Origin: Gammaproteobacteria bacterium
GTDB taxonomy: Bacteria > Pseudomonadota > Gammaproteobacteria > Arenicellales > UBA868
Length of the DNA: 64,000 nucleotides
Direction: 5' to 3'
Assembly: GCA_022450155.1 (NCBI GenBank)
Contig: JAKUQR010000001.1
Location: 93,868-157,867 of the forward strand
The position numbers and the translations under genes were made by a program. Each line of letters begins with the position of its first letter. Position 1 is the first letter of the stretch. The notes under the pieces are model-generated. The model saw only the letters and a program-made list of their open reading frames with translations. It had not been told where the DNA came from and ran no database searches. This document shows, one piece after another, positions 17,050 to 25,747 of the stretch.

Positions 17050-17991
17050 CTAGATGACGCCCCCGTCAGGCGCTGACGGCACAGGCTTCTTTTCGGGGAC
17101 CACGCTGCGCGCCACCGATGCATCCAGCGATTCGTAGTCGAAATAACCGATCACATCGTAAAGTTCACTGCGGTCGACCATGTCGTCGATAAACTGATGC
17201 GTGGTGCCGGTCCGGGCCAGGTCCTGGTACAGCCGGTCCATCGCCCTCGCCGCGATGCGCAATGAAGACGCCGGCCAGATCACCAGGCGGCATCCCATGA
17301 CTTCTAGCTCGGAGGCTGAGAAGTAGGGTGTGCGACCGAACTCTGCCATGTTGGCCAAAACCGGAGCGCCTACACGCTGCGTTATGGTTCGTATACTCAC
17401 TTCATCTTTCAACGCATCAGCGAATACCAAATCTGCCCCGGCCTCGACATAGCGATTCAGGCGCTCGATCGCGGATTCCAGGCCTTCGCCATCTACTGCG
17501 TCGGTACGCGCGATAATTCTGAGATGGGATCGTGCTTTTCGCGCTGCGGCCACTTTTGCGCACATGTCTTCAGTCGATATCAACCGCTTATCACTAAGGT
17601 GGCCACATTTTTTAGGCATTACCTGGTCCTCAATCTGCATCGCTGCGGCACCGGCACTTTCCAGTTCCTGAACGGTACGCATCACATTGATCGCTTCGCC
17701 GTAACCTGTATCGGCGTCAACCACGAGTGGCAACTGGGTGGCCCGGTAGATCGACCGGACATGACTACTCAATTCCTCCAGAGTCATGATTCCGAGATCC
17801 GGCAAGCCCATGCTGCCGGACACTGCTGCACCCGACACATACAGACACCCGAACCCGGCCCGCTTTGCGAGCAACCCGGCAAGAGCGTTGTGGGCGCCGG
17901 GAATTCGAACGATACCCGGTTGCGCAATAAGCTGTGTCAATCTGTCGCCGGGAGTTTCCTTGTGTACATCGTTGTCAGTCAGCCACGTCAT
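17050..17991 (-). CDS. Methylisocitrate lyase/PEP mutase family enzyme (PrpB-like)
   Basis: Isocitrate-lyase superfamily barrel of 313 residues. Seen: GAHNALAGLLAKRAGFGCLY, VSGAAVSGSMGLPDLGI, VVDADTGYGEA with the metal-binding Asp residues, KKCGH at about residue 127 containing the catalytic Cys of 2-methylisocitrate lyase, and IARTDA. The Cys and the overall pattern favour PrpB (2-methylisocitrate to pyruvate plus succinate) over PEP mutase, but relatives cleave 2,3-dimethylmalate or oxaloacetate. GAGGGAAAC precedes the ATG. It heads the run down to 7817, and a PrpF-like isomerase starts 123 bases away on the opposite strand; no methylcitrate synthase is nearby. Confidence 0.8.
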   Translation of the reverse strand: MTWLTDNDVHKETPGDRLTQLIAQPGIVRIPGAHNALAGLLAKRAGFGCLYVSGAAVSGSMGLPDLGIMTLEELSSHVRSIYRATQLPLVVDADTGYGEAINVMRTVQELESAGAAAMQIEDQVMPKKCGHLSDKRLISTEDMCAKVAAARKARSHLRIIARTDAVDGEGLESAIERLNRYVEAGADLVFADALKDEVSIRTITQRVGAPVLANMAEFGRTPYFSASELEVMGCRLVIWPASSLRIAARAMDRLYQDLARTGTTHQFIDDMVDRSELYDVIGYFDYESLDASVARSVVPEKKPVPSAPDGGVI

Positions 17992-18114
17992 CTGTTTCCC
18001 TCGGTCGGTTGAATCTCATGTCGTTAGCGCAAGGATATGCGAAAACTTGCCTTTGGGTCAGCTTTTAGGCCCAATGGACGATCGAGACCGAAATTCCAAC
18101 TATTTATAGCACTC

Positions 18115-19293
18115 ATGCCCCAATATAAAATTCCGGCAGTTTTTATGCGCGGCGGCACCAGCAAAGCACTGATGTTTCATCTGCACGACCTGCCCGCCCA
18201 GCAACATCTGTGGCCAGACCTGTTTATATCTGCTATCGGCGCTGATGACCCTTACGGACGGCAACTGAACGGTATGGGTGGCGGGGTATCATCGCTATCC
18301 AAGGTTTGTGTGATATCCCCTTCAGACCGACCCGATACCGATGTGGACTACCGGTTTTTCCAGCTGTCCTCCCAAAACCGCGTTGTCGATTCCTCAGCAA
18401 GTTGCGGCAACATGGCCGCAGCCGTTGGTCCGTTTGCTGTGGATGAAGGCCTGGTTTCGGTGAATGGCGACCGCATCTGTGTGCGTATCTTCAACGTCAA
18501 TACGGACCGCATGATTCGTTCAACATTCTCGCTGGATGAAGGTACGGCGGCCGTCAATGGTGACCTCTGCCTGCCCGGCGTCGCCGGTTCAGGCGCACCG
18601 ATCCACCTGGAATTTGAAAATCCCGGTGGCGGCGGTACCGGCAAACTTCTGCCTACTGGACGGCCTACAGACGAATTACAGACTCAGGGCGCCCGGTTTG
18701 AGGTGTCAATGGTGGATGCCGGTAACCCCTGTGTATTTGTGCGAGCACAAGATCTGGGTCTGGCCGGCAGTGAGTTGCCCGACACTCTGTCACAGTTCAG
18801 TGAGGTCCTGGACACGCTGGAAGCAATTCGTCTCGGTGCCAGTGTTGCCATGGGCATCGCGCAAAACATCGATCAAGCCTCAGCAATACCCGGAATCCCC
18901 AAAATAGCGCTTATATCTTCCCCAGCCGATTCGGTGACCTTGTCAGCAGAAACTATCCGCAAGCACGACTGCGACCTGGTGCTCCGGATGATTTCAGTCG
19001 GCCAGCCGCATCGAGCGATGCCTGTTACCGGTGCTCTGTGCACTGCTGTTGCGGGTCGAATCGAGGGGACACTGGTGAATCAGTTAACTAAGACGCGGCC
19101 AATAACACAAAGTATTCGCATTGCGCACCCATCCGGGGTAAGTGAGGTGAATGCCGAGGTAGTCCGGCAAGGCGATGGTTGGCATTCCCGTTCAGCCAGC
19201 ATTAACCGTACCGCCCGGCGACTGATGGATGGGTATGTTTATGTGTCGACAGCCAACCTGGATACCGGAAACTTTGATTCAATCGGCTGTTAA
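18115..19293 (+). CDS. PrpF-family cis-trans isomerase/tautomerase
   Basis: A 392-residue protein of the PrpF fold (DUF453; diaminopimelate-epimerase-like), whose members isomerise 2-methylaconitate or tautomerise 4-oxalomesaconate. Seen: the start MPQYKIPAVFMRGGTSKAL, then LNGMGGGVSSLSKVCV, SSASCGNMAAAVGPFAVDEG, VSMVDAGNPCVFV with the second active-site strand, and a late HPSGV. The start at 18115 begins the family; an in-frame extension to 18037 looks untranslated. It is divergent from the PrpB-like lyase, consistent with a shared tricarboxylate pathway, and convergent with the aminotransferase gene. Confidence 0.85.
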   Translation: MPQYKIPAVFMRGGTSKALMFHLHDLPAQQHLWPDLFISAIGADDPYGRQLNGMGGGVSSLSKVCVISPSDRPDTDVDYRFFQLSSQNRVVDSSASCGNMAAAVGPFAVDEGLVSVNGDRICVRIFNVNTDRMIRSTFSLDEGTAAVNGDLCLPGVAGSGAPIHLEFENPGGGGTGKLLPTGRPTDELQTQGARFEVSMVDAGNPCVFVRAQDLGLAGSELPDTLSQFSEVLDTLEAIRLGASVAMGIAQNIDQASAIPGIPKIALISSPADSVTLSAETIRKHDCDLVLRMISVGQPHRAMPVTGALCTAVAGRIEGTLVNQLTKTRPITQSIRIAHPSGVSEVNAEVVRQGDGWHSRSASINRTARRLMDGYVYVSTANLDTGNFDSIGC

Positions 19294-19301
19294 AAACAGC
19301 C
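19285..19301. terminator. Hairpin at the end of the PrpF-like gene
   Basis: GGCTGTT-AAA-AACAGCC, a perfect 7-bp stem that includes the stop codon, lies in the convergent gap before the aminotransferase gene. There is no T-run after it on either strand, so it is a weak or factor-assisted terminator, or simply an mRNA-end hairpin. Confidence 0.3.
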
Positions 19302-19364
19302 TCCCCCGAACTTGCCGAGACCAGCAGGGCTCAGCCACCCTGAATGGTCTGTCATCTAACGAAT

Positions 19365-20690
19365 TCAGTAAACACCGAGGGCCCTTAAGGACTGATCAAG
19401 TGCATCGACAAATTGATCGAGCTCGGCCTCACCCATTGGGGTCGACAATACGCCGAAAAGACCGCGACTGCCGAGCAGAACACCGCGTGACAGCATTTCG
19501 CGGTCGAGACCGGTAAGTTCCGGCCCACTCTCCCGACACTCGATCAGCTCGCGAAAATCTACCGGCCGGCGGGCACTCAACAACAAAGAAAACATAGAGC
19601 CACGCCCGTTGACCTGATGTTGAACGCCACGCTGTTTGAGCATCTCCGATAAGCTCGCACGCAACGTATCACCCAGTTCGGCCAGCCGGGTGTACTCATC
19701 CTGGGTCATCAATCGCATCGTCTCGTAGCCCGCTGCCATGGTGACGGGATTCCCGTTATAGGTGCCTCCGTGGTGTACTTTCTCGCCGAGGCGATGATCG
19801 AAGACGGACATGATTGCTGTACTGCCGGCAACCGCACCGACCGGAAAGCCGCCACCGATGATCTTGCCCATCGACATCAGGTCCGGTGTTATTCCATTGG
19901 CGTGACCGGCACCCCGGTAGTCAATCCGAAATGACATCACCTCGTCGAAGATCAGCACCACGCCGAACTCCCGGGTCAGTTCTCGCAGTGTCTCGAGAAA
20001 GCCTTCGACAGGCGACAACAACCCCAGGGCGGCAGGCAGCGGGTCAATCAGTACCGCGGCCAACTCATCGGCACAGTCTTCAATAAGCTGGGCACAGATT
20101 TCCGGCCGGTTCCAGGGCAGTGTGACCACATCCTTCCCGAGGTTTGGCACCATGCTGGTTTCCAGTGTCGTCTGCGGACTATCCAGTGCACCCCAATTTC
20201 CCGGCCGTGAAGAATCACTGGCCTGTGCATAGTCATAGATACCGTGGTAACAACCTTCGAATTTTGCAATTTTCGAGCGACCGGTATAGGCACGGGCCGC
20301 CCGGATGGCGAGCAGCACAGCCTCGCTGCCGGAATTACAAAAACGAACCTGCTCGGCGGCAGGTATTCGATCCACCAGCAGTTCAGCCAACCGTATGTCG
20401 TACTCCGTCGGCAATGAAAATGAAGTGCCATTGTGGATCACCTTACTGACTACAGCGGTTACATCGGGGTCCGAATGGCCTCGGATCAGCGCTGTGTAGT
20501 TATTTATAAAATCAATCCTTTCCTCACCCTCCACGTCGGTTACCCGGCACCCTCGGCCCAATCGTGCATAGACCGGATAGGGGTCCATAACGATCGTGTG
20601 GCGGGAATTACCGCCTGGCATAACCGCAAGGGCCCGGTCGTAAAGTCGTTTGGATTCAGACTGTTGATCCAGATAAGCCGACATTTCCAT
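19365..20690 (-). CDS. Class III aminotransferase/glutamate-1-semialdehyde aminomutase-like enzyme
   Basis: PLP enzyme of the class III family, about 441 residues. Seen: RALAVMPGGNSRH at the start (GSA-aminomutase style), VRFCNSGSEAVLLAIRAAR, KFEGCYHGIYDY, LIFDEVMSFRID with the PLP-binding Asp, and DLMSMGKIIGGGFPVGA with the Schiff-base Lys. GGAG lies eight bases upstream of the ATG at 20690; an in-frame TTG overlapping the preceding stop would add 19 unconserved residues and is less likely. It is the last gene of the hyuB-hyuA set. GSA aminomutase itself belongs to haem synthesis, but this one, in a catabolic operon, more likely moves the amino group of a beta- or gamma-amino acid or acts as a racemase. 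Confidence 0.85.
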   Translation of the reverse strand: MEMSAYLDQQSESKRLYDRALAVMPGGNSRHTIVMDPYPVYARLGRGCRVTDVEGEERIDFINNYTALIRGHSDPDVTAVVSKVIHNGTSFSLPTEYDIRLAELLVDRIPAAEQVRFCNSGSEAVLLAIRAARAYTGRSKIAKFEGCYHGIYDYAQASDSSRPGNWGALDSPQTTLETSMVPNLGKDVVTLPWNRPEICAQLIEDCADELAAVLIDPLPAALGLLSPVEGFLETLRELTREFGVVLIFDEVMSFRIDYRGAGHANGITPDLMSMGKIIGGGFPVGAVAGSTAIMSVFDHRLGEKVHHGGTYNGNPVTMAAGYETMRLMTQDEYTRLAELGDTLRASLSEMLKQRGVQHQVNGRGSMFSLLLSARRPVDFRELIECRESGPELTGLDREMLSRGVLLGSRGLFGVLSTPMGEAELDQFVDALDQSLRALGVY

Positions 20691-20743
20691 TCTCTGTTCT
20701 CCAGGCTGCCCGGGGTTCGAATCGTTCAATCGGATCTTCACTC

Positions 20744-22861
20744 TCAAAGGTCGATCACGATATTTCCATAGTCATCCAGGCTGGCCTTAGCCCCGGGTGG
20801 GACGAGACACGTCGCGTCATACTCGTCGATGATACACGGCCCTGAATGCGACTTACTGAGTGCCTCACGGGCAATGACCGGTGTGTCCATCCAGGCATGT
20901 TCCCGGCCAAAGTAGGCCTGCCTGGGTTTACTCTGCTGATTCGTGTTTTGTACTGCATGCAACCCTTCCGGTACACGCGAGACCGTAGATAGTCCCTGCC
21001 CGACCAGTTCCAGATTGACCAACTCTACAGGCTCATCCGGACCTGCTCGATGCCCGTAGGTTCTCTCGTGTTCGTCACCAAACGCATCCTGCAACACTTC
21101 CAATGCTGCTTGGTCAATCGGCCCCTCAGGCACAGGAACGCTGAGTTCATAAATCTGGCCCTGGTAGTGCATATTGGCTGAGCGGATCAATCTGCGTTGC
21201 TCAGGCGGGAACCCATCCAGTGAAAGCTGGTTGTCGGCCTGCGTTTCCAGGAGTTTCCAGCTCGACTCCAACTCGACCGGATCAGCGCTCTGCAGCACTC
21301 GTCTGAGTGTCTGCGAGTAATGGTGCTCGACCTCCGCACACAACAGGCCAAAGGCAGAAAAGACGCCCGGGGCGGGTGGCACCAGTATTCGTCGCATTCC
21401 CAGAATAGTCGCCATAGCCCCTGCAAACAGCGGCCCATTACCACCGAATGCGAACAAGACGTAATCCCTGGGGTCACGACCCCGCTCGCTGGACACAGAC
21501 TTGATCGCCCGGATCATGTTGGCCGACGCGATCTCATAGGCACCATACGCAGCTTGCTCAAGCTCCAGGCCTAACGGCCCGGCAATCGTATCAGCAAACA
21601 CTTTTTTGCTGAGTTCTGTATTCAGGGGTAGATCTCCGCCGACCAGATGGTCAGGATTCAGGTAACCCAGAATAGCGCAGGCGTCTGTCATGGTTGGCTC
21701 GGTACCGCCTTTCCCGTAACACACCGGACCGGGTGTCGCACCGGCGCTTCTAGGACCGATCTGAAGTGCACCGGCCGGATCCAGCCAGACGATTGAACCG
21801 CCTCCTGCACCGACTTCAGCCAGATCAATGGCGGGCACTTTCAAACGGTAACCGGACCCCGTCAACAAACGAGAACCCGCCATGATGCCACCACCGACAC
21901 TGTACTCAACGGCACGGGAATACTTGCCGTTTTCTATCAGCGATGCTTTGGCGGTTGTACCGCCCATATCGAATGTCACAATGTCACCGAGTCCGAGTTT
22001 CTGACTGAGGGCATGAGCGCCCACAACCCCGGCTGCCGGACCCGACTCGATAATATGACAGGGCAAAGAGCGGGTCTGGTCTACAGTCGTCAGGCCACCA
22101 TTTGACTGCATCAGTAACAACGGTGCCTGTATACCCTCATCCTTTAATCTGGCGACAAGTGAATTCAAATAGCTTGCGATAACCGGCAGCAGATACGCAT
22201 TGATGACCGTTGTTGAGGTTCGCTCATACTCCTTGATCTCGGGCAGCACGTTATAGCTGATACAGCAGGGTAGATCGGGAGCTGCCTCTTGTATCACCTC
22301 AAAAATCAACTGCTCGTGAACCGGATTGGCAAACGAATTGATCAAACAGACAGCTATCGCTTCTACACCCTCGGCCAGCAGTCGTTCAATAGCCTGTCGG
22401 GCATCAGCCCGGTCCAATGGTTTCTCGATTTCACCGTCGCGATCTATTCGTTCATCCACTTCCACGCGAAGATACCGCTCCACCAGTGGTGGCGGTTTTT
22501 CCCATTTCAAATCGTACAGTCGAGGCATACGCAGCGTACGCAGTTCCAATACATCCCGAAACCCCTGGGTGGTGATCAACCCGGTCCGGGCACCGGTCAT
22601 TTGCAATATGGTGTTCGAGGCAACCGTGGTGCCATGCATGATCTCAGACACGGTGAAATCCTGGCAGTCCACTGATGTCAGCAGCTCACGAATACCCGTC
22701 ACGATTCCACGGGCATAATCATCTTCAGTCGACGAGACCTTGCGCGTCATGATCTGACCACTGGATCCCACCAGCACGACGTCGGTAAACGTCCCGCCAA
22801 TATCAACACCCAGACGGTATGAAACCTGCTGAGAACTTGTTTTTTGAGTAGACAACGTCAT
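20744..22861 (-). CDS. Hydantoinase/oxoprolinase family protein A (HyuA-like)
   Basis: ATP-dependent hydantoinase A/5-oxoprolinase alpha-type subunit, 705 residues, of the actin-like ATPase family. Seen: YRLGVDIGGTFTDVVLV at the N-terminus, MHGTTVASNTILQ, RTGLITTQGFRDVLE, the middle phosphate-2-like segment GDIVTFDMGGTTAKASLI, and AFGGNGPLFAGAMA. Together with HyuB it opens cyclic amides such as 5-oxoproline, N-methylhydantoin or related lactams with ATP; acetone carboxylase relatives exist as well. Its ATG overlaps the hyuB stop by four bases. The following gene is an aminotransferase-like enzyme, fitting use of an amino-acid product. Confidence 0.92.
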   Translation of the reverse strand: MTLSTQKTSSQQVSYRLGVDIGGTFTDVVLVGSSGQIMTRKVSSTEDDYARGIVTGIRELLTSVDCQDFTVSEIMHGTTVASNTILQMTGARTGLITTQGFRDVLELRTLRMPRLYDLKWEKPPPLVERYLRVEVDERIDRDGEIEKPLDRADARQAIERLLAEGVEAIAVCLINSFANPVHEQLIFEVIQEAAPDLPCCISYNVLPEIKEYERTSTTVINAYLLPVIASYLNSLVARLKDEGIQAPLLLMQSNGGLTTVDQTRSLPCHIIESGPAAGVVGAHALSQKLGLGDIVTFDMGGTTAKASLIENGKYSRAVEYSVGGGIMAGSRLLTGSGYRLKVPAIDLAEVGAGGGSIVWLDPAGALQIGPRSAGATPGPVCYGKGGTEPTMTDACAILGYLNPDHLVGGDLPLNTELSKKVFADTIAGPLGLELEQAAYGAYEIASANMIRAIKSVSSERGRDPRDYVLFAFGGNGPLFAGAMATILGMRRILVPPAPGVFSAFGLLCAEVEHHYSQTLRRVLQSADPVELESSWKLLETQADNQLSLDGFPPEQRRLIRSANMHYQGQIYELSVPVPEGPIDQAALEVLQDAFGDEHERTYGHRAGPDEPVELVNLELVGQGLSTVSRVPEGLHAVQNTNQQSKPRQAYFGREHAWMDTPVIAREALSKSHSGPCIIDEYDATCLVPPGAKASLDDYGNIVIDL

Positions 22862-24624
22862 GAATCACTCCAACTGATGTCTGCCACTGGACCATCTCCC
22901 CTGGCTTCACGAAGACTGTTCCTCAGCTCGCGGGTTGCCTCCTTGTCGACACTAAGGGCCTGCAGGTCAATGACTACACCATACTCATTTGATGCCCCTT
23001 CCGGGGTAACGTATTCGTTTCTGACATCCTCCAGAACCCTTGCCGGATCTCGTTCGAGTGGATCTCCCCAGCCACCGCCACCGGGTAACTCATGCCGAAA
23101 TACGTCACCCTTTCGAAGAGTCATCGTAAATTTTGAATCCAACAGTTCGGCGGCGCCGTCGGGGTTCATCATGTTCTGTGACGACTTACCCGGTTTCCCG
23201 CCGTACAGACCGTAAGGTCTTATTTTTCTCCGATCGGAACGCACCTGTAGCACGGCCTCATCCTCAAGGAACCGATAGTCGCGACGATACGGCACCCCAC
23301 CTCGGTATTTACCGGCACCGGCCCTGTCCGCTATCAGTTCATAACGCAGGATCTGCAGGGGATTCTGGGATTCGATCAACTCCACTGACTGCGATGCCAT
23401 ATTCGCAAACATGTTTGAATTACCCTGGACCCCATCTGCCCACGGGCGCCCACCCCAGCTGCCACAGGCAAAATCAACAAAAATGAAAGGACGCCGAGCA
23501 CTGTCGTACCCACCAATACTGAGGCCGGAATTCCCGCCATCCGACGCTGCTCCCACTTCATCCGGCAACATCATCGCCAACGCACCGAATGCACAGTCGC
23601 CCATTCGAAACCCGGTCAACCCCCGTGCGGCACAGGCTGCGGGCAGGACCATATTAGTGATAGTCCCTGGAGGCGCAGTCACTTCAATCGCCCGGAAAAG
23701 ACCCTCATTACACGGGATGTCATAGTCGAGCACCGACCGGATTGCGGCATATGAAACTGCCTTGGTGAAAGACAATGTACAGTTGATCGCGCCTTTGACC
23801 TGGGCGGAACTGCCCTCCCAGTCTACGCAAATGGAGTCATTCTGTTTCGTGATTGTGCAATACAGACGTATTGGCTGATCGCGATCAATTCCGTCGTCGT
23901 CTATCCAGTCTTCAAACTCGAAAACACCATCAGGCAAGTTCCGCAAGGCCGCCCTGGTCAGTCGCTCAGTGTGATCGATCAACTCCTGCATGTAAAAGCG
24001 GGTCGTCTCTTTACCGAACCGTTCAACCAGCTCTATGAACTGTTTTTCCGCGATCGCACACGCCGATAACTGGGCGCGCAAATCACCGAATACCTGTACC
24101 GGTATACGAACGTTTTTCTCAATAAGCCGCCACATCGTGTCATTCGGTTTTCCAGCACTGAACAGCTTAACCGGTGGTATTCTCAGACCCTCCTGGTAGA
24201 TCTCGGTAGAATCCGACGCATTCGAACCCGGTACACGACCACCGACATCGGCCTGGTGCGATATGGTCGCTGCTATTGCAAGCCGCTCACCTTCGACAAA
24301 GATCGGCTGGAAAATAAAGACATCTGGAAGGTGCATGCCGCCCGCATAGGGATCATTCATGACAAAAATATCACCGGGGCAGATATCATCGCCAAAGTGT
24401 TCGAGGACCGACTCCAGGGCTGTGGGTATAGAGCCCAAATGGAGGGGAATCGTCAGTCCCTGGGCAACCAGCTTTCCCTGCGCGTCTGTAAACGCAGTGG
24501 AAAAATCCATGTTATCCCGTAGAACACCGGAATAAGTCGTTCTGCAGATCGTTACTGCCATCTCATCTGCGATCGACAACAGGGCATTTTTGAATAATTC
24601 GAGCGTGACTGGATCTGATTTCAT
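22858..24624 (-). CDS. Hydantoinase B/oxoprolinase family protein (HyuB-like)
   Basis: Partner subunit of HyuA, 588 residues. Family features: the start DPVTLELFKNALLSIADEM, TICRTTYSGVLRDNMDFSTA, FVMNDPYAGGMHLPDVFIF with the metal-binding NDPY segment, YQEGLRIPPVKLF, ARGLTGFRMGDCAFGAL, and the C-terminal GGGGWGDPLERDP that closes nearly all HyuB proteins. It is the first gene of the hyuB-hyuA-aminotransferase run; the ATG at 24624 faces a 83-base gap to a divergent dipeptidase gene. The gap contains two tandem dyads (24655-24678) that could be the control site. Confidence 0.92.
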   Translation of the reverse strand: MKSDPVTLELFKNALLSIADEMAVTICRTTYSGVLRDNMDFSTAFTDAQGKLVAQGLTIPLHLGSIPTALESVLEHFGDDICPGDIFVMNDPYAGGMHLPDVFIFQPIFVEGERLAIAATISHQADVGGRVPGSNASDSTEIYQEGLRIPPVKLFSAGKPNDTMWRLIEKNVRIPVQVFGDLRAQLSACAIAEKQFIELVERFGKETTRFYMQELIDHTERLTRAALRNLPDGVFEFEDWIDDDGIDRDQPIRLYCTITKQNDSICVDWEGSSAQVKGAINCTLSFTKAVSYAAIRSVLDYDIPCNEGLFRAIEVTAPPGTITNMVLPAACAARGLTGFRMGDCAFGALAMMLPDEVGAASDGGNSGLSIGGYDSARRPFIFVDFACGSWGGRPWADGVQGNSNMFANMASQSVELIESQNPLQILRYELIADRAGAGKYRGGVPYRRDYRFLEDEAVLQVRSDRRKIRPYGLYGGKPGKSSQNMMNPDGAAELLDSKFTMTLRKGDVFRHELPGGGGWGDPLERDPARVLEDVRNEYVTPEGASNEYGVVIDLQALSVDKEATRELRNSLREARGDGPVADISWSDS

Positions 24625-24654
24625 AATCTACGCACCATTTCTCTTCCTGATCTG

Positions 24655-24678
24655 GTCTTATAGACTGTCCTATATGAC
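24655..24678. promoter_or_regulatory. Two tandem dyads between divergent hyuB-like and M19 genes
   Basis: GTCTTATAGAC and, one base later, GTCCTATATGAC: two near-identical GTC...GAC dyads side by side in the 83-base gap. Both are palindromic, AT-rich at the centre, and of the spacing used by dimeric HTH repressors such as the GntR family. They could control both divergent units. No regulator gene is adjacent. Confidence 0.4.
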
Positions 24679-24707
24679 AATTCAACATTCTTCGTTTATC
24701 GACTAAC

Positions 24708-25700
24708 ATGAACATGACTGACTCCGTGCACCGTCCAGCCGACTTTATTTATGAGCAGGCGCTGATCTGGGACAACCATGCGGGATTTGAGAGTCGCCCC
24801 GATGTCGACCTGTCCCAACTCAATCACTGGCGTGACAGTGGTGCCAGTTTTGTCTCAGTCAATGTGGGCTACGATGTAAGACCCTGGACCAATACCGTCC
24901 ACACACTGGCCTATGTTCGTCGTTGGATCGCAGCACGACCCAATGACTACTTGCTGGCCAAAACCGTGGACGATATTCTGCAGGCCCGATCTGACGGCCG
25001 TCTGGCCATAGCCTTCGATATCGAGGGTATGGAAGCCCTGGATGGAAATATCGACATGCTCCAGCTCTACTACAATCTTGGCGTACGCCAGATGCTGTTT
25101 GCCTACAATCGTAACAACCGCGCCGGTGGCGGCTGCCACGATGAGGACATCGGCCTGACAGCGTTTGGCAGATCAGTTGTAGAGGAAATGAATCGCATCG
25201 GCATGCTGGTGGACTGCTCCCACAGCGCCTACCTCACCACAATGGACGCGATGGAACTGTCTGCATCACCGGTTACGTTTTCTCACTCAAACCCTAAAGC
25301 ACTCTGTGACCACCCCCGTAACATCACCGATGACCAGATCCGGGGCTGTGCAGCCACTGGCGGTGTAATCGGCATCAACGGGATCGGGAAGTTTCTTGGA
25401 GACTCAATTGATCCGGAAAATTTTGTCGATCACATCGCGTACACCGCCGACCTTGTTGGCGCTCAGCATGTTGGCGTTGCTCTGGATTACAGTGATGGAA
25501 GCGACGATCTGCAAGACGCCATAACCGGGCAATCAAACTTCTGGCCGCCTCAGTGGTACAGCGGGACGATGGAGTTTATGGCCCCCAACCGGTTGATTGA
25601 CGCGGTTGACATTATGTTACGCCGAAACTTCTCGAGCGAAGACATTACGGGAATACTCGGTGGTAATTTTTTTGCGCTCGCTCAGCGTGTCTGGTTATGA
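24708..25700 (+). CDS. Membrane dipeptidase-family (M19) metallohydrolase
   Basis: A second M19 enzyme, 330 residues, divergent from hyuB. Landmarks: IWDNHAGFESRPDVD with the first zinc-site His, AIAFDIEGMEAL with the bridging Glu (intact here, unlike the 12624-13610 paralogue), VRQMLFAYNRNNRAGGG, VDCSHSAYLTTMDAME, VTFSHSNPKALCDHPRN, and HVGVALDYSDGSDD. The start lacks a clear ribosome binding site; ATG codons at 24708 and 24714 are both possible. There is no signal peptide, so it is probably cytoplasmic. With the hydantoinase-like genes it could hydrolyse amides or dipeptides released upstream. Confidence 0.88.
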   Translation: MNMTDSVHRPADFIYEQALIWDNHAGFESRPDVDLSQLNHWRDSGASFVSVNVGYDVRPWTNTVHTLAYVRRWIAARPNDYLLAKTVDDILQARSDGRLAIAFDIEGMEALDGNIDMLQLYYNLGVRQMLFAYNRNNRAGGGCHDEDIGLTAFGRSVVEEMNRIGMLVDCSHSAYLTTMDAMELSASPVTFSHSNPKALCDHPRNITDDQIRGCAATGGVIGINGIGKFLGDSIDPENFVDHIAYTADLVGAQHVGVALDYSDGSDDLQDAITGQSNFWPPQWYSGTMEFMAPNRLIDAVDIMLRRNFSSEDITGILGGNFFALAQRVWL

Positions 25701-25747
25701 GTGCGACTAACGACCAATTATTACCTTAAACGAACCCAGAGGCCGCC

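Noticed and set aside
18037..18114. N-terminal extension of the PrpF-like protein
   Set aside because: The extra 26 codons (MRKLAFGSAF...) are not part of the family and the conserved start is at 18115.
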